DNA from: Mermis nigrescens
Taxonomy: Eukaryota; Nematoda; Enoplea; Mermithida; Mermithidae
DNA length: 64,000 nt
Direction of reading: 5' to 3'
Assembly: GCA_036768485.1 (NCBI GenBank)
Contig: JAVLUZ010000693.1
Location: 298,221 to 362,220 of the forward strand
Under the pieces are notes generated by a model. It was given only the letters and a program-made list of their open reading frames with translations. It was not told the origin of the DNA and made no database searches. This document shows positions 11,106-26,400 of this stretch, in pieces. The position numbers were made by a program, and so were the translations under genes. The first letter of the stretch is position 1. Every line of letters begins with the position of its first letter.

Positions 11106-11464
11106 TCATTCAGCTATAAATGAACGAACCACAAAAGGATTAGGCTGATAGCCGGTCGAAACCCCAAGCGGAGGTGGCTGTAATTGCCAAGCTGACGTTG
11201 TCGACGCGTACTGACCAAGGGTAGCAGCTGCAACCGTCTTAGACGGCGCCATTTGGCTATTGTACTCATTGAAATTTGGCTGGCTCTGCGGAGCTGCGAA
11301 CGGATTATGAGCCCTCTGGGCAAGAAACGAATTCGGAGTCGAATCAGTGAGACCCCATGGAGCTATCGCGCCGCTGCCGCGACTGTAGGCATTTAAGGGT
11401 GCCTGCTGCAACGTTGGTGGCGCAAATGCAGGGGGCATGACGTAAAACGGGTTGCCAACTGGAA
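11106..11464 (-). CDS. AGFG1: AGFG exon 8: NPF-rich C-terminus and stop
   Basis: Codes PVGNPFYVMPP at the start, HNPFAAP in the middle and QPNPFVVRSFIAE before the stop, giving three NPF motifs that fit EH-domain binding. The acceptor is TTTTTCAG at 11465-11472. The stop TGA (11108-11106) overlaps the target duplication of a transposon that fills the adjacent 3' flank. Confidence 0.87.
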
Positions 11465-14400
11465 CTGAAAAATAAATTCGACCCTTGTAGGCGACAAAAC
11501 TTTCATTCCGATCATAGATGCACAAGGTCAGGGTAGGCAGGGGAGGGGTGAAAGAGATCCCAAAAATCCAAAACAGTAAATTTCAACTTTCACAATTTTT
11601 TTAGTGTTTTACGAGTGAACACTACCTAGTTTAGGGGTAATTATTAGATATACAGTGAAATCTGGCATCAAAATGGTCAAAACAGCCTATAAAATGTTTT
11701 TTTCGTAGTAATATCGCATTTTAAAAGCATTTTTAGTCCATCTTAGACTGCATCATATCTTTTTAGCACTAAAAATGCAAAAATTTATCAATTGTGGGCG
11801 CTTTTTGAGTAAAAAGAACTTAAAAGTAACAATCTAGCGCGAAGCGTCGGAAAGATTTTCACGTTTTTACTGCTTTTGACCTCAAAAATGGTGCAAAAAG
11901 CGTTCTATAGGCTCAAAATCGCCGGACAGTACTGTCCGGCTGACCCTTCAGGGTGATACTCCCTATCTGCATGTATGATTCCGACCACACATGCACATAG
12001 GGGAGAGGGCATACATGTAATGCGAAAGGGTTTGAAGGAGCCCCCAACCAAGTTGGATGTCCCCATCCTTCGATGTCAGAAAATTTTTGACCAACAACCA
12101 TACCTGGACAAAGGTCGGTCTCCCAGATGATACCTGCGGCCAAAAAGTATGGTTCGTTGCCGTTACGAAAATGGCTTTAGTTTTGCAATATTTTACATCA
12201 TAACTTTTTCGATGCGTTCTGCATGTCTGCATGCATCATCTGCGTTTGTTTTATCCATCCCAATGTACTAGTATTTGACATCATTAGTCAGCAATCTAAT
12301 TGTTTGCAGCTATAGTTTTTCAATTAGCATTGTGTTCACACATCCGTAAATTTTTTTGGCCTTTTTACTATTTTCTTTCAGCTCAATTTTAGGAATTTCT
12401 TGAAACAGACATATGAATAAATAAGCCAAATCTGGCGGATCTAGGATTTTCCTAAAGGGGGAGTAACCCAACTTTTCCAAAAACAGCCGAAAATAGGTCC
12501 GAAAATTTGCCCTTCACATAAGAAATAGCATTTTGTCGACGTTTCGCATTGCCTGCAACCGAGTTTTCGAAAAAATTTGCTTTCTTGGCTATTTATATCT
12601 GCTTTCGGCTAAAAATTGAAGGTCATTTTGCCTGGAAAGGGCCCCACACAAAATTTCAAGCCATCACATGTATGGGTGAGCAGAATATTACTCCCGCTGA
12701 AGGGACAGCCAGGCAGGTACTGTCCGGTGATTTGAGCTGACGGAACGTTTTCTACATCATTTTTGGAGACAAAAGGAATAATGATGTCAAAAGTTTTCTG
12801 GTGCTTCGCGCCAGATTACTATTTTTTATGTGTTTTTTACTCAAAAAACACACACAATTGATCAATTTCTATATTTTATAGTATTAAAAGCCATCATGGT
12901 CAAAATGGACTAAAAATGCTTATTGCTTAAAAATGTGATATTACCAATAAAAAGCGTTTTATCCGCCATTAGGACCATTTTTGTCTTTTAAGTAGCAAGA
13001 AACTCGCGGACACTAAATTTATTGATTGGGATTGCAACCTCCCTGCCGATCCTACTGACCTTGAGCATCTACGATTCCAATCAGCATACATGTAACGGCT
13101 CGAAAATTTCAAAAATTTGATAGGGGGTCCCTAGCTATTTTTGACCTCCAATTTTTGGCCAAAAAACAAACAGCCAAAAATTCAAATCTTTTTTCAAAAA
13201 ATCGAGGGGGGTCAAAAATTTTCCATTTTTGAGCGGATGGAGGGGGCAGCCAACTTTGGTAGAGAGATCCCCATCTTCCGTTACATGTCTGCGCTGCGAT
13301 CAGATTTTGGTCAACAAACAAATATTTATTTGATACAACTTTCCTTAGTAAGCAGACGACTCGTTGGATAGCGTTGAGAAATGAGCATCAAAAGGACTTG
13401 TCCACAAAATCGCAATAAAAACATAATAATTCAAAAGCTACTAGTAATGCAACTGATTTTAGTTTAAGATTTAAAAAAGCAATTATGCACAAATGACGCA
13501 AGTTGTTTTCAAGTTCTGGAAAAACTCCAAATACTGTTAAAAGAGCTATATTTCCGCATTTCTCAAGTACACTTTGGCTTCGGTGATCCAACATGCGCAA
13601 GGGGATGAGGGTCTCAACCAACAGATAAAACGTGAAAAAGAAGGCACTATTCAATCAGGGACAGGAAATGGTCGATTGTGCGCGAGAGATTTCCTCTCGA
13701 ACGTACACCACACCTGGGCGTGGCGGAGGGGGGGGAGTTGAGGAGGGTATGCACCCCGAGAAACCAAAATACCCCCTGAATTCAATTTAGTTTTTGTTTG
13801 TTTTTTCTCGCAATTTTTCGATGCCAATTGATAGTGCTCGATGAGAAACGTTGAAAAATGGTGTTTTTTCGCCATACCCCCAATTTTAAGGCCAATTTTT
13901 GACCTTTGCGAAATCTTGCACACCCCCTCCCAGAATTTCGGTGCCGCCCACCTACGACGCACCATACTGTTGTAAATTTATGAGAAACGAGTTTTCTTCT
14001 GAACTTTCGACTAGAAACTTGTCATGTCAAACATTAGTACGAATTTTTCGCACGCTGAAGAAGGGAACAATAAGTTTTGACCTTAAAAACAAACGGAGGA
14101 ATGAATCATCGGTTGGGAAAACACCATGGCAAAAGTATTAGAATTATCGCTGAACCATGATTGTCTTCATTTATCATCATCTCATGTTGATTGTGCGGAA
14201 ACAACAATACAAATGCGACGAAAATTGAACAAGACAGAATAATAACATAAAGTAGACTGTAAAATATGGCATCCACAAGACGCAGGCATACGAACAAAAA
14301 TACAGTCGGCATAACAAAGACAAGCAACAAATGAACTAGAAAAACTACTATGAATTATTAAGCATTCTATATAACTTTTTCATTCGTTTTTCTTACTCGG

Positions 14401-17400
14401 TATGAGGATAAGAGACGCTAAATTCAGTCGTTATATTTAATAATACTTAGGTATTTATGTATATATTTATTTTATTTTTATTTATCTAAAATATATTAAT
14501 ATTTTAGGGCGGCGGACGGCCTTCCGTGGACCAAAAAAATTTTTGAAACCCCAATGCCACAAAGTCTCATTCACTACGACTATACAATCCAAATATCGAC
14601 CAATAAAATTTAAAAAAGTGGCACAGAACCGAGCAGTTTTTATGCAAGTCAAGCCCAAAAAAATAAAAATCGTCTTCATCGGAAACGATTTTTATACCAG
14701 CCAGTGGCGGTTCTAGGATTATCTTCAGGGAGGGCGGTATCCCAAGTTTTCCAAAAACATACGAAAATACATAGGTCCAAAAATTTGTCCTCATAGCGCG
14801 AAATAGCGTTTTTTCGGTGTTTTACATTGTATATGTTTACATAAAATCACTTTTAACGCAATATGTTTTATTTTCGACAATTTTGTGAGAAAACATCATT
14901 AAATTTCTTTGACTTTAACAAAAATCTGACGCGAAGCGCCAGAAAATTTGTGAAATTAAGGCCGATAGACGTCTAGAAGCATGATTTACTGCTTGATTTC
15001 CTGTATTTATAGAATTTGATGCAAAACATGGAAATTTACAATTAAAAATATAAGAAAACTATACAAAAATAGCTGTTTCTGCTGTTAAAATTGTTTTGAA
15101 ACCTACGTGAACAGAAAATGGCTTCCAGGTCGCCAAGAAAGTAAATAAACGTCATTAATATGTATCAACTGGCGCGTAGCACCGGAAAAATTTGAGGAAA
15201 TTATGGTCACTGACGGCCAAAAATCCTTCAAATTGCATTCGCCAAATTTTTTTTTGGTGAATGGAGGGTCGCCCCTGCCCCCCCATTGAACCCGCCCCTG
15301 AAAACAGCATTGTCTTGTTTAATTTTGTAGTTCAGTAATAATTCCATTGGGTCTGGTTCATTTTGATTATAGTATGTTTCCATTCCTTTGCCAATGAACT
15401 TGTCATTGCACAGATCGACATATTTATAGAAAGTTAGGATCATGACAGAAGAGCAAAAAAAGAAAGAGAAAGGGTAAAAGGAAGAAGCATGCTATTAATT
15501 AATAATACTTGCTCAGCAGAGCGTATTCAACGGAATGAAATAAAAATGCAAAAAGCTCATTTCACCTAACTGCAAATTCTTTGCTTATAATAAGAGGTGC
15601 ACATTTGCGTACGTAACCAGCCTTGGATACAGGATTTGATTTCAAAAGAGGTTGCCAAAAAGTTGAAAATGTTGATAATGCATTTTAAAACGCTCTGACG
15701 TAATAAAACGGGATTTCCGTCCTGTTCTGCGTTTTTAGACTAATCTGCGGCCCGTGCTATAACAGAAAATATAAAAATTAAGCAATTTGGCTAAATTTTG
15801 GTGTTTACTCTTTTAAACTTAATTTTTCGCAACTTTCTGAAGATGAGCAGTAGGTAAAAAAATTTCATCTGGCACGGAGCCACGAAAAATGTTGACATTT
15901 TGATCTTTTAACTCAATTTTTGCAGCTTTCTGAGATATACCTATGTACATACATAAACAGTGCAGGAAATAATACAAAAAATTTCGCTATCTTTATCATT
16001 TTCAGTTCGTGAAGATAAACAGTGCAGGCAGAATAATATCAGAACAAGTTCAACATCCTTTGGAAAGACTTGAAATGTGTATACAACAAATGGTAACTGC
16101 GACTTAATTAATAGTACAAAACGTCGAAAATTTGAGCATTTTCAGGCCAGAAAACGTCAGAAATCTGCCGTTCCTTAGGCGAATAATTTCGAAAAACATT
16201 TCAGGTGGAAATTTCCTTTGCCCCGTAAAAGGACCAGCAAACATAATCTTAGGAGAGTGGGTTGAAGTGGGGGGTTCAACCAATCAGGAAAATTCCCACC
16301 CTCTCACTCAGAATCCGATTTTCCGAAAGTTTCCAAATATTTCCTAAAAATTCGCAGAAAAGGTGATTTTTTAAGCGTTTTTAGCTATCTATTTGCTCAA
16401 AAGTGTCACATTTTTAGACGCTTCGCGCCATATATTCTCATGTTTTGACTATATTTTGTTCAAATTATTCGACTTTTTCGAAATTTTTTGTTTTTAAGCT
16501 CTAGAAAGATAGAACATCGTCAGAAACGCCGAAAAACGATGTTTTTAACGCATACCCACCATAGGTGGGCGGCACCAAGCTTCTATGGAATGCAAGACTT
16601 TTTCAAAGGTCAAAAATGGCCTTAAAAACGGTGGTATGGCGAAGAAACACCATTTTTCAATGTTTCTCATCGAGAACTATCCATTGGCATCAAAAAATTG
16701 CGAAAAAACGAAAGAATTCCAGAAATTGAATTTGGGGAAGGGGATATTTCGGTTTCTCGGAAGGGGATATTTTGGTTTCTGGGAGGGTGCATATCCCCCG
16801 AACCCCCAACGCCATGGTATTATACACACCGCTTTTAGGCCCGAAATTCCACCCCCTCCCCCGAGAATACCCATGCTGTGCACGTTTGAGGACCAGTATG
16901 TAACTGTGGGAAGCAGGCTTGGAGAGTGTCAAAGTGTCAAAGTTTGCAACGAACAATAAACGAATAAAGCAATTAGACAACACCAAAATTACGGCCTTGA
17001 AAACTTGGCGACGAATAAAACGAATTGGGAGCTGCATTTTCTGTATTAAAAGAACAAAGTCCGATTGACGACTTCTTAAACGCCGAACAGAAAGCGCGCG
17101 CACTGTTGAAGCCTGATTTCGAAAGTTAATATCAATTGACAATATGAGAATGCACGACAACGATCCATGGGCAGCAACAAAATTCCGGGGGGTCCGATGG
17201 GGCCAAATTGCCAAAAATTCAATTCTGTGGGTCTATCAATTTGTAGGAGTGTCTTTCGGATTCTGGGGGGTTTAAGACCCCCGGACCCCCACACCCATGT
17301 GTGATGAGAACTGCAATATGACAAAAGCTTATTGGACTGAATTAAGTATCATATGTACAGCAATGTGCATGCCTAATTTATTCACCTTTTATTTTATTTA

Positions 17401-20400
17401 TTAATTTATTTTATTTTATTTATTATTATTATCTTTTTCTGTTATCTTTCTTTTTCATTTTTTTATCACTTTGATGACTTTCTGTTATTATTACTACAGA
17501 GAGGCAATCGAAGGACGATTTAGAGTCTAAACCTTCAGAAAGAGAAAGAAGAAAAGCTTTCTGCGAAAATTATGCCAAAACGAAAAGATCTTTGCAGTTT
17601 TGCAAAAGTGCTCGAAATTGACCGAAGACTGTGAATTATGTAGATATGGTAGTTTTACGCTGTTTGGACATTCAATTCTTTAAAACCATTCCGGCTCAAA
17701 AACTCTCTAATTGACAATACATGTACAGTATGGGAATTCTGGGAGAGGGTCAGCGCCGAAAAATTTTTATAAACAGCCTTTTTTGGCTAATAATTATGAG
17801 TACACTACTCGTCAGAAACACTGTTTATTGACGTCTCAGACGATAATCGTTCTTCCTAGAACATGAATTAAAAACATAAAAAATAACTGAGAAAAATTGA
17901 GGCAGCTGAACAAATTATTTTTGCATCAATAGACACAGGGGAGGGTAAATTACCTTCATTTTTGATTGAAAAATGGCTTTAAAAACCCTAGAAACGGCCT
18001 AAAATGCAAGTTTTAGCCAAACATGGGGGAGGGCTGAAAATTTCAGTCTTTGGAGGAATGGGGAGAGAGGGAGACCGCCGTCGAGTGGGGATCCCTAAGC
18101 CCACCTGCAATGCAACATACATATATGGTGAGGCGAGCATACATGTAATGGCTCAAAATTTTGGATAGGGTTCCCCGACCATTTTTAGGGGGATAATGAC
18201 CATACATGCACAGCATGGGAATTTTGGGGGGATGAAAATATAAAGTGTCTTTTTTACGTATGTTCAAAAATAGTAGGTACACGTCAAAAACATCGTTTTT
18301 CAGCGTTTCTGACAATGCTCTATCTTTCTAGAGCATAAAAACAAAAAAAAATTTCGAAGAAAATTAAAGAAGTCGGAACAAATTGAACAAATATAGTCAA
18401 AACATGAGTATAATGGCGCGAAGCGCCAAAAATTTGCACTTTTGAGCAAATAGATAGCTAAAAAGGCTTAAAAAGCATCTTTTCTATGAATTTTTAGATA
18501 ATTTCCGAAAAATTTCAAAAAATCGCCAATTCTTGGTAGAAATGGTGAAAAAATTTTAGCCCACCAAGATCTTGTATGTTAATGACCTTGACCGAAAAGA
18601 GCCAAAAAACAACTAAAAACGGTCAAAAAATTCAATTCCTTCCTAAGAATCAGGGAAGGGGAGGTTGAAAATTTTCGAGTTTGTGGGGGATATGATACCG
18701 AGGGTCTCCTGCTAAACAGATGCTTACTATTGCTGTTCACGGACGTTGAAGCACTGTTAGTCGACGAGGATAGAACGCCGGCGTCCAAAACGCCCGAAGA
18801 CGCCGGCGGCGCCGCGGTCGAAGCCGTCGTCGTCGTCATATTGAATAATTCGTCCAGTTCCTTCAACGCCGAATACTTGTCGCCCGCCTTGCCGCTAAGT
18901 CCGTTTGAAGTCGTCGCCGCTGGCGATATTTGAGCGTCGACGACGGAGCCGGCCGCCGCTGGCATTGGTCGAATCACAGGCGCCGCGCTATTTTGCGGCA
19001 TGACGGGCATAGTAACGCTTTTGGGCATCGGTGGGCCTTAATTTATTTTAAAATTCATTTCGGCATAATTTAAGATATTCTTTGCACAGAACGATCGAGG
19101 AGCTTATGTAGAGTGAGAAAAAGTAAGATATAAGCATGCATAATCTGGGGGGATTTCAACCCCCGAATTCGCGATTTTTCGGAAGCTCAAAAAATTTGCT
19201 GAAAATTCGTAGAAAAGGGGCTTTTTAAAGCGTTTTTAGCAGTCTATTTGCTCAAAAGTGTCAATTTTCGGCGCCTCGCGCCATGTACACATCTTTTGAC
19301 TATATTATGTTCAATTTATTCGACTTTTTTTGATTTAAAAAATGTTCTTCTGTTTTTATGCGCTGGAAAGATAGAGCATCGTCAGAAATGCCGAAAAAGA
19401 TGTTTTTGACGCATACACATCTTTTTTGGGCCCAAAAAGGCACATTAAACTTTCACCCTCCAGTAATCCCATGCTACGCATGTATGGATATAACTATTAG
19501 TAAAGTACAATAAAGCAAATAAAGGAAAGTACATACAGAAGCAGACATGCACAGCAAGAGAATTCTAACGGGGAGCGCAGTCAAGGAAAAATTCACAGAG
19601 GTATATGCCTTCATTACATCGCTCTTATCTACTTTAGCTTTCTACTAGGTTTACATACTATCTATTTCGTTTTGCCTTATCCCATCAAAAAAGTAGTTCT
19701 CAATTTAAATTGTTTGATATCAAAGTTTTCCTGTACTTGCATTGCAAGTTGCAACCAGACATGCACAGCGCGGGAATTCTGAAAAGCGGTGAAATTTTAA
19801 AGTGCCTTTTCGGCTCGAGAAGATACGCGTCACAAAACATCGTTTTTCGGCGTTTCTGACTAAGCTCTACTCTCTCTAAAGTATAAAAACATTAAAAATT
19901 TCCAAATTTCCGAAAATAACTCGAGTGAATTCAACAAAATATAGTCAATAAAATGCGAAGCGCCAAAAATTTGACATTTTTGAGCCTAACTAAAAACGCT
20001 TAAAAGAGCATCTTTTCTACGAACTTTTTGGAAAGTTTTAGAAGCTTTTGAAAATCACTAATGTCTGGAACGGGTGAAAAAATTTCTGCGGCGGGGGGGT
20101 GGTGAAAACCTGAAAACCTCGCCAACCCACCAAGATCATGTATATACGGTTGCAACCATAGGTGCACAGCGCTGAAAATTCCTTACGAGACAAAACAATT
20201 CGGCATTTCTTGTCTTCAAAAAAGGTGCAAAAGTGAGCTTGAAACGTCTTGAATACGTATATTACGTATGTATATCTAACTCACGCACATATGTACCTGC
20301 TACATACTTAAACTTGCTTCTTCATTTAGGATGTATGTAATTATAGATTAGTATTCCCTTGCAAAAAACACAGAACTTTGCAAATAAATATCTTTTGACG

Positions 20401-23400
20401 CTGTTAAAGTTGAAAATCAGATTTTCATGCATATTGTTTGCTGCATTAAAGGATGGGGAGCATGAAATTCTGAGTCGATCTAAAACAACATTGAAAACGC
20501 AAAAATATACACCGTATTTTACCCAGTGTTTTTTTTGTACTCGGCAAAGATTTTTACCGATGTACAAAGACTTTTTGGGACCGTCTTTGTACATGTACAC
20601 AGATTTTTGGGAAGACAAAAATTGCAAAAAAGGTCTGAAATTCATTTGCAAAATTATCCGGCGCTTCAGGCCAAAATGAGTAATTGTGTGTTCTATATGT
20701 ACATGCATTTGATTTTGCAGAAATTGCATTTCAAAAAGATGAAAAATGTCAAATTTTTCGGCGCGTCGCGCCGTTTTCGAGACAATTTTTAGTAATTTGT
20801 GGCGTCAGAAACCCAAAACATTAGCTAAAATACACTACCACAGATCGAATACCCTGTTTTACCACACTAAAATCGGTACTGTACTATATTATAGTACACA
20901 AAAATTTGCATGTACAAAATGTACAAAGACTTTTGGGGACCATCTTTGTACATGTACAAACGGACCTTGTACAAAAAAAACACTGATTTTACCACTAGTG
21001 AGTCATTTCAAATTTTTATATTTATCTTTTTCAATCTAAACTTAACTATGTATATTTAATCCATAGAGTCTAATTTCTTATCATACTCAGTGAAAACTTT
21101 GAACCACAACTCCGATAATGCTCTTCTTCAAAAAGAGACTTTTATTCTAAGAAAATCTTTACAATTAATGCCTATCGGAATTGAGTAACTCTGACAACAA
21201 GCATTGATTGAAGTACCATTCTGAAAGGTGTCGAAGTTCGCAAAGTTTTGCTGCTCTTGGTGAGATGAGATAAGCGAAGATTGCTTTGTTGCTGGTGCCG
21301 CTGTAAAGAAGAAAAATACTGCGGAGCATAAGTGGGCGTGCGGGTATGCACCCCCCAGAAACCATACCCCAAAATATTTTGTTTTGTTTTTTTCGCAATT
21401 GTTTTGATGCCAATGGATAGTGCTCGATGAGAAACGTTGAAAAATGGTATTTTTTTCGTCACACCACCATTTTTAAGGTCAACCGGAAATCTTGCACCCC
21501 CCAGAGCTTTGGTGCCGCCCACGTATGCTGCGGAGGAACAAAAAAATAAAATCAAGATATTAATATTTTCATAAAGTAAATACATATAATAACACAAAAC
21601 ATATTCAAATTCGCGATACATAAATACATGAAGATAAATTTGTATTATATGTATTCAGGAAAATTAAAGGGCAAAATTTGAATACGGAAAGAGATAAATA
21701 CGTACGCATACATTTTATAGGTGATAGGGGGATCCCCCACCCAAAGTCGGTCGTTCCGCTATCCGCCCCAGAAGCCGGAAAATTTTAGACCCCCGATTTC
21801 TGGAAAAAATTGAATTTTTTGGTCGTTTTTAGGCTTTTTTGGACAAAAATTGGAGGTCATCTACCCTAACCCCCTAGAAATGGCCGGGAAACCCACATCT
21901 CAAAAATTTCATGCCACATACATATACGTAATTAAATTTCGAGATGAAAGGTTCATACAAAGTGAATCACAGACGCTAGCAAATACGTACATATTCCCAA
22001 AACGAACAACGCGGTTTTATTCAATTTGGACCATTTTTCCTAGACGTCAGTTCAAAATTATAAAAAGGAATAATATATAAGAATAAAAGATAAATAAAGA
22101 ATAATAATATGATTTTGTATTCCTCTAGATGCGAAATGTCGACAGATGAGCATTCTTAGCCCGTATCAAAATTTTTACTACATATTCTTGGCCAATGGAA
22201 ATTTTAAAAATCTTCTTCATAAGCACGACCACACGTGGGCGTAGGGGAGGTGCGGTTGCACCCCTCCGGAAGTTAAAAACCCCCGCAGATTACTGTAGAC
22301 CCCGAGAATTCTATTTTTAGTAACATTCTTGGATATTTCGTGCATCCTGGCCCCTCCAGAATTTGTGTTGCCCATGTATGAGCATGACCCTACATGTGAT
22401 CCGCAGGTAATCATTGTAAAAAACATATTTTAAATGCTAAATTTACCTCTTATAGGCGAAGCGAATGGATCATTGTTCCGCAAGTCCACGAGCGCGTCTT
22501 TCTGTAAAATTTCAACATATACATATTCATATATAATATGAAAGGTTCTTATAAATTAAGTGGACAGAATTGGAATAAAAACATTCAAGCTACACAATAT
22601 CAAAAAATTCTTGCCCTCGATTTTTTCAGACAAAAAAATTGGATACCCTTCCGTTTCATTCTATCAAATCGAAATTATTATATAATTTTCCATCATTTTT
22701 TAAAATGAAGTTTAATTAAACGTTATTCAGCCATTTAAATTAATATTTATTAACAGTTGTTATCAGGCATTCTCAGCATGTAACTTCTGGGAGGTGCCTG
22801 TTATGTTGTTTAACTAATTCATCAATTATATTTTAGTTACGAATTTAGACTAACAACACGCGAGAAAGCCTAACTTCTGACACTATTCAATAAAATAAGA
22901 AAGCTAAATTGCAATAAATACTGAAAATCCGACAAAGCCCGTTGTTAACAGAATTCACTGTGTGGGTAAATCTAAGTGTTTAAAAGACAGCCAAATCAGA
23001 TGGAAGAAAAATTGCTAGCAGCTAATATCCATAGGTTGGCGGCACCAAAATTCTGGGAGAGGGGTGCAAGATTTTTCAAATATCAACAAATGGCCTTAAA
23101 AATGGTGATATGGCGGAAAAACACCATTTTTCAACGTTTCTCATCAAGCACTATCCATTGGCATCAAAAAATTGCGAAAAAAACGAAAAAATGGGGGTAT
23201 TTTGGTTTTGGGGGAGGGGTATTTCGGTTTCTCAGGGGAGGGGTAGCGAGAAGGTTGCATACCCCAAAACCCCCACAACCAGGTGTGCTAATATCAAATC
23301 GATTCTAAACAGCAGCTGATATTTCCGATAGAAGTTTATGTAAAAAAATATATTTCCGATGCAAATTTATGTCAAAGCAAGTCAAGTCATTCGTAAAAAA

Positions 23401-26400
23401 TTAACAAAATGCACATTAGAAAACTTGAGTTTAATAAGTGAAATTGGCTGTTGCACGTCATTATGGAGTGTAGATTCGTTTGAAATATTTTCGCGCTTTA
23501 CGAATGATATACCTTATATCGTTTTATCGAGTGAAAATATTGAAATAAAAAGATAAAAGAATTCAAAAATAATATGCAAACAAAAGTAGAAATAGTAAAT
23601 TCTCCTATTCAGCTTATTCTATCACTGACCTCATTATTTATACACTAACGCACACAACGCAGCATAATAGCCGTATTACGTGTGCATAAAAACTGGGAAA
23701 ATGCGCACTTTTTGCGCACTTTTCAGATGTCCGATAAAAAAAACGAATTCATTTTGCACAAATAACTGTCAAATAAGACCAACGGACTAATTGCCTTAAA
23801 CGTCCTAATTCGACTAACTGGATAATTCGTTTTCGATGTGCGTACCAGTCATAGTAAAAAAGTGTTATTAGTCAGCCAGTCTCCTACATACGTACATATG
23901 CACGTGTGTACAAATGTACAACTAAAAAGCGAAAATAAAACAGACCATTATTTCAAGGGCGAGTGAATTTTTTTGTTTTACTCAGACGAAAGATTAATAA
24001 GATATAAATTAATAATGGCGTGAGGAATGGCGGCAATATGTAAAATATTGCGCAATTTTTTAAGGACGCTTGTTTACCGAAAAAAACTGGTTCGAATACA
24101 AACGAAGGACAAAGAGGATAAAAGAATTAAAAAGTAAGTAGAGACGCTTCGGCGCTCGGCATTCATTGTAATACTGAAATTGGTAATCGACCTAATCAGT
24201 TTTTATGACAATATTTCAGGAGAGCTCAATATAGAAAATAGAACAGGCAATTACGCATTTATTTTCCACGAAGCAATAATATGTTATCAAAAATTTATTA
24301 AAGAATACAAACTTAAATAAAATAACAACAAAAGTAGGGTTTGCAACATTGTACACCAAGTAATATATACCGATTTGTTGAGAGTGCACATGTATACATG
24401 TAAAAGAGGGGATGGGGATCTCCTACCCAAAGTTAGTCGTCCCTCCTCCACCCCAAGGCTAGAAAATTTTTAGCGCACCCCCATTTTTGGAAAAAGACTT
24501 GCGTTTTTTGGTCATTTCCAAGTTTTTTTTACCTCTTTTTGGCCACAAATTGAAGGTCATCAACCCCTTATAATGGCCGGGGAGTCCTACCCGATATTTC
24601 GAGCCGTTACATGTATAGTATATGGGCACAAGTACAGCTTTCAGCAATTTTCGTTCAAGTGAAGCTTCGCAAAGAAACCCCAAATGTTCTATAATTTACT
24701 TGAACGATTTGAGACGTTTTAGGCGACAGAGAATTTGATTGACCGCCAGGACTTAAATTCGATCCACTTGCATCTATTTGATTTTGCATAGGGCCTAAAA
24801 AATGGTCAGGAGACAGACCATTGTTATGGGATAAAGACTTGCCAAAACTTCCGGCCGAATCGCCAGTCTTTTGACCCACTAGCTGATTAGCGCCAATACT
24901 ACTTGAGCTGATGCTTATATCAGGACTATGTTGTATTTCACTCGGTGAAACATACCAGCGTTTCTTCTCGTATTTCTAAACAACGTAATGAATCTTGAAA
25001 TAATCCCTCTGAAATGAATCATGAAAATCAGATTGTGTTCAAAAACAAAAATATACTGTAAACGTAGAAGAGCATGGGTAGGGGTGAAAGGATGTTTTAC
25101 CCCCCCCTGAGCTCTGAAAAACTGATAGCTATACAGCGACTTTAGCCGTAAAAGCTACATACAGTTCTCGCCACGAAATTTGAACAATAAAGAACCGATT
25201 GCGTTTAATTAGGGACGCTGTTCCATCACCTAATCGCTGGAAATCTAAAGAGTATCCTGACTTGCTTTACTTTAAGAAAATGCGGCGTTAACAGCGTGAA
25301 GCGCTGATTCGTTCAAGAAAACGCGAACTAAACGCTTAGGTCGGCCCGCTTTCGACTCAGCGCACGTAGAGCATATTAATATCGATTTTACGCGTGCAAT
25401 TCGTACGCAAATGATTTTGTGTGCATAATGCGCACTCGCGCGCTATTACCACGCGTCTATTCAAGGACACGCGCTGAGTCGTAAACGGCCCGATCTAAGC
25501 GTTTAGGCCGCGTTTTCTAAAAGTAAAGCGTGCAAGGACACTCTTTAGGGCTCCGGCAATTAGGTCGTGAAAAACCATTCCTAAATAAACTTAATCGGTT
25601 CTTTATTGTTCAAATTTCGTGTCGAGGACTGTATATGCTTTTAGGCTCAGAAAATTAGCTTTATAGCCTTTTTGGACTTAGAAACTTACCATGTGAGCTC
25701 ATAAATGCTATATACTTGATTTTTCTGAGTTTAACAAGGATATATAGCTATTTTCTTGACTACAAAAAGGGCTAAATAGCAATTTTTGGTCCAAAAAGGC
25801 TATATATGTACATAGCTATGTTTGCGAGTTCAAAAGGCTGCATAGCTAGTTTTCTGAGCCCAAGACGGCTATATAGCTGATTTTGTTAGCCCAAAAAGGC
25901 TATATAACCGTCTATACGCAGCACTTAGCTATCTACCGATTCTTGGTTTTCACCCCACTCTGAAAGTTTGACCTTGCGTACGTATGACTGTAAACATAAT
26001 CTGCTCGAATTTAAACATTTTAATCAAATACATTGCAATTTTTCTGCGACGAAAAAAGCTCCAAACAATAAGATAACAACGATTCTTGAAGCGTATAATA
26101 CGTCATATATCGCATAATACAAGTGTGTAGAAGATGGAAAAATACGATAAATATAAAATAAGATAAAATGCAAAAGATAAAACAGAAGTTTACGTATATT
26201 ATAACATAAGCTAAAATCATACATGTATTACGGCTCAAAATTTTAAGTGGGGGTTCCACGGCCAATTTTTTTGGGAGGGGAGGTGGCGGCAAATGACCTC
26301 CGATTTTTGGCCAAAAACGACCGATAAATTCAATTTTTTTCCCACGGAGGGAGTCAAAAATTTTCTGGCTATGGGGGGGGGGTGGAGGGGGACGGCCGAC

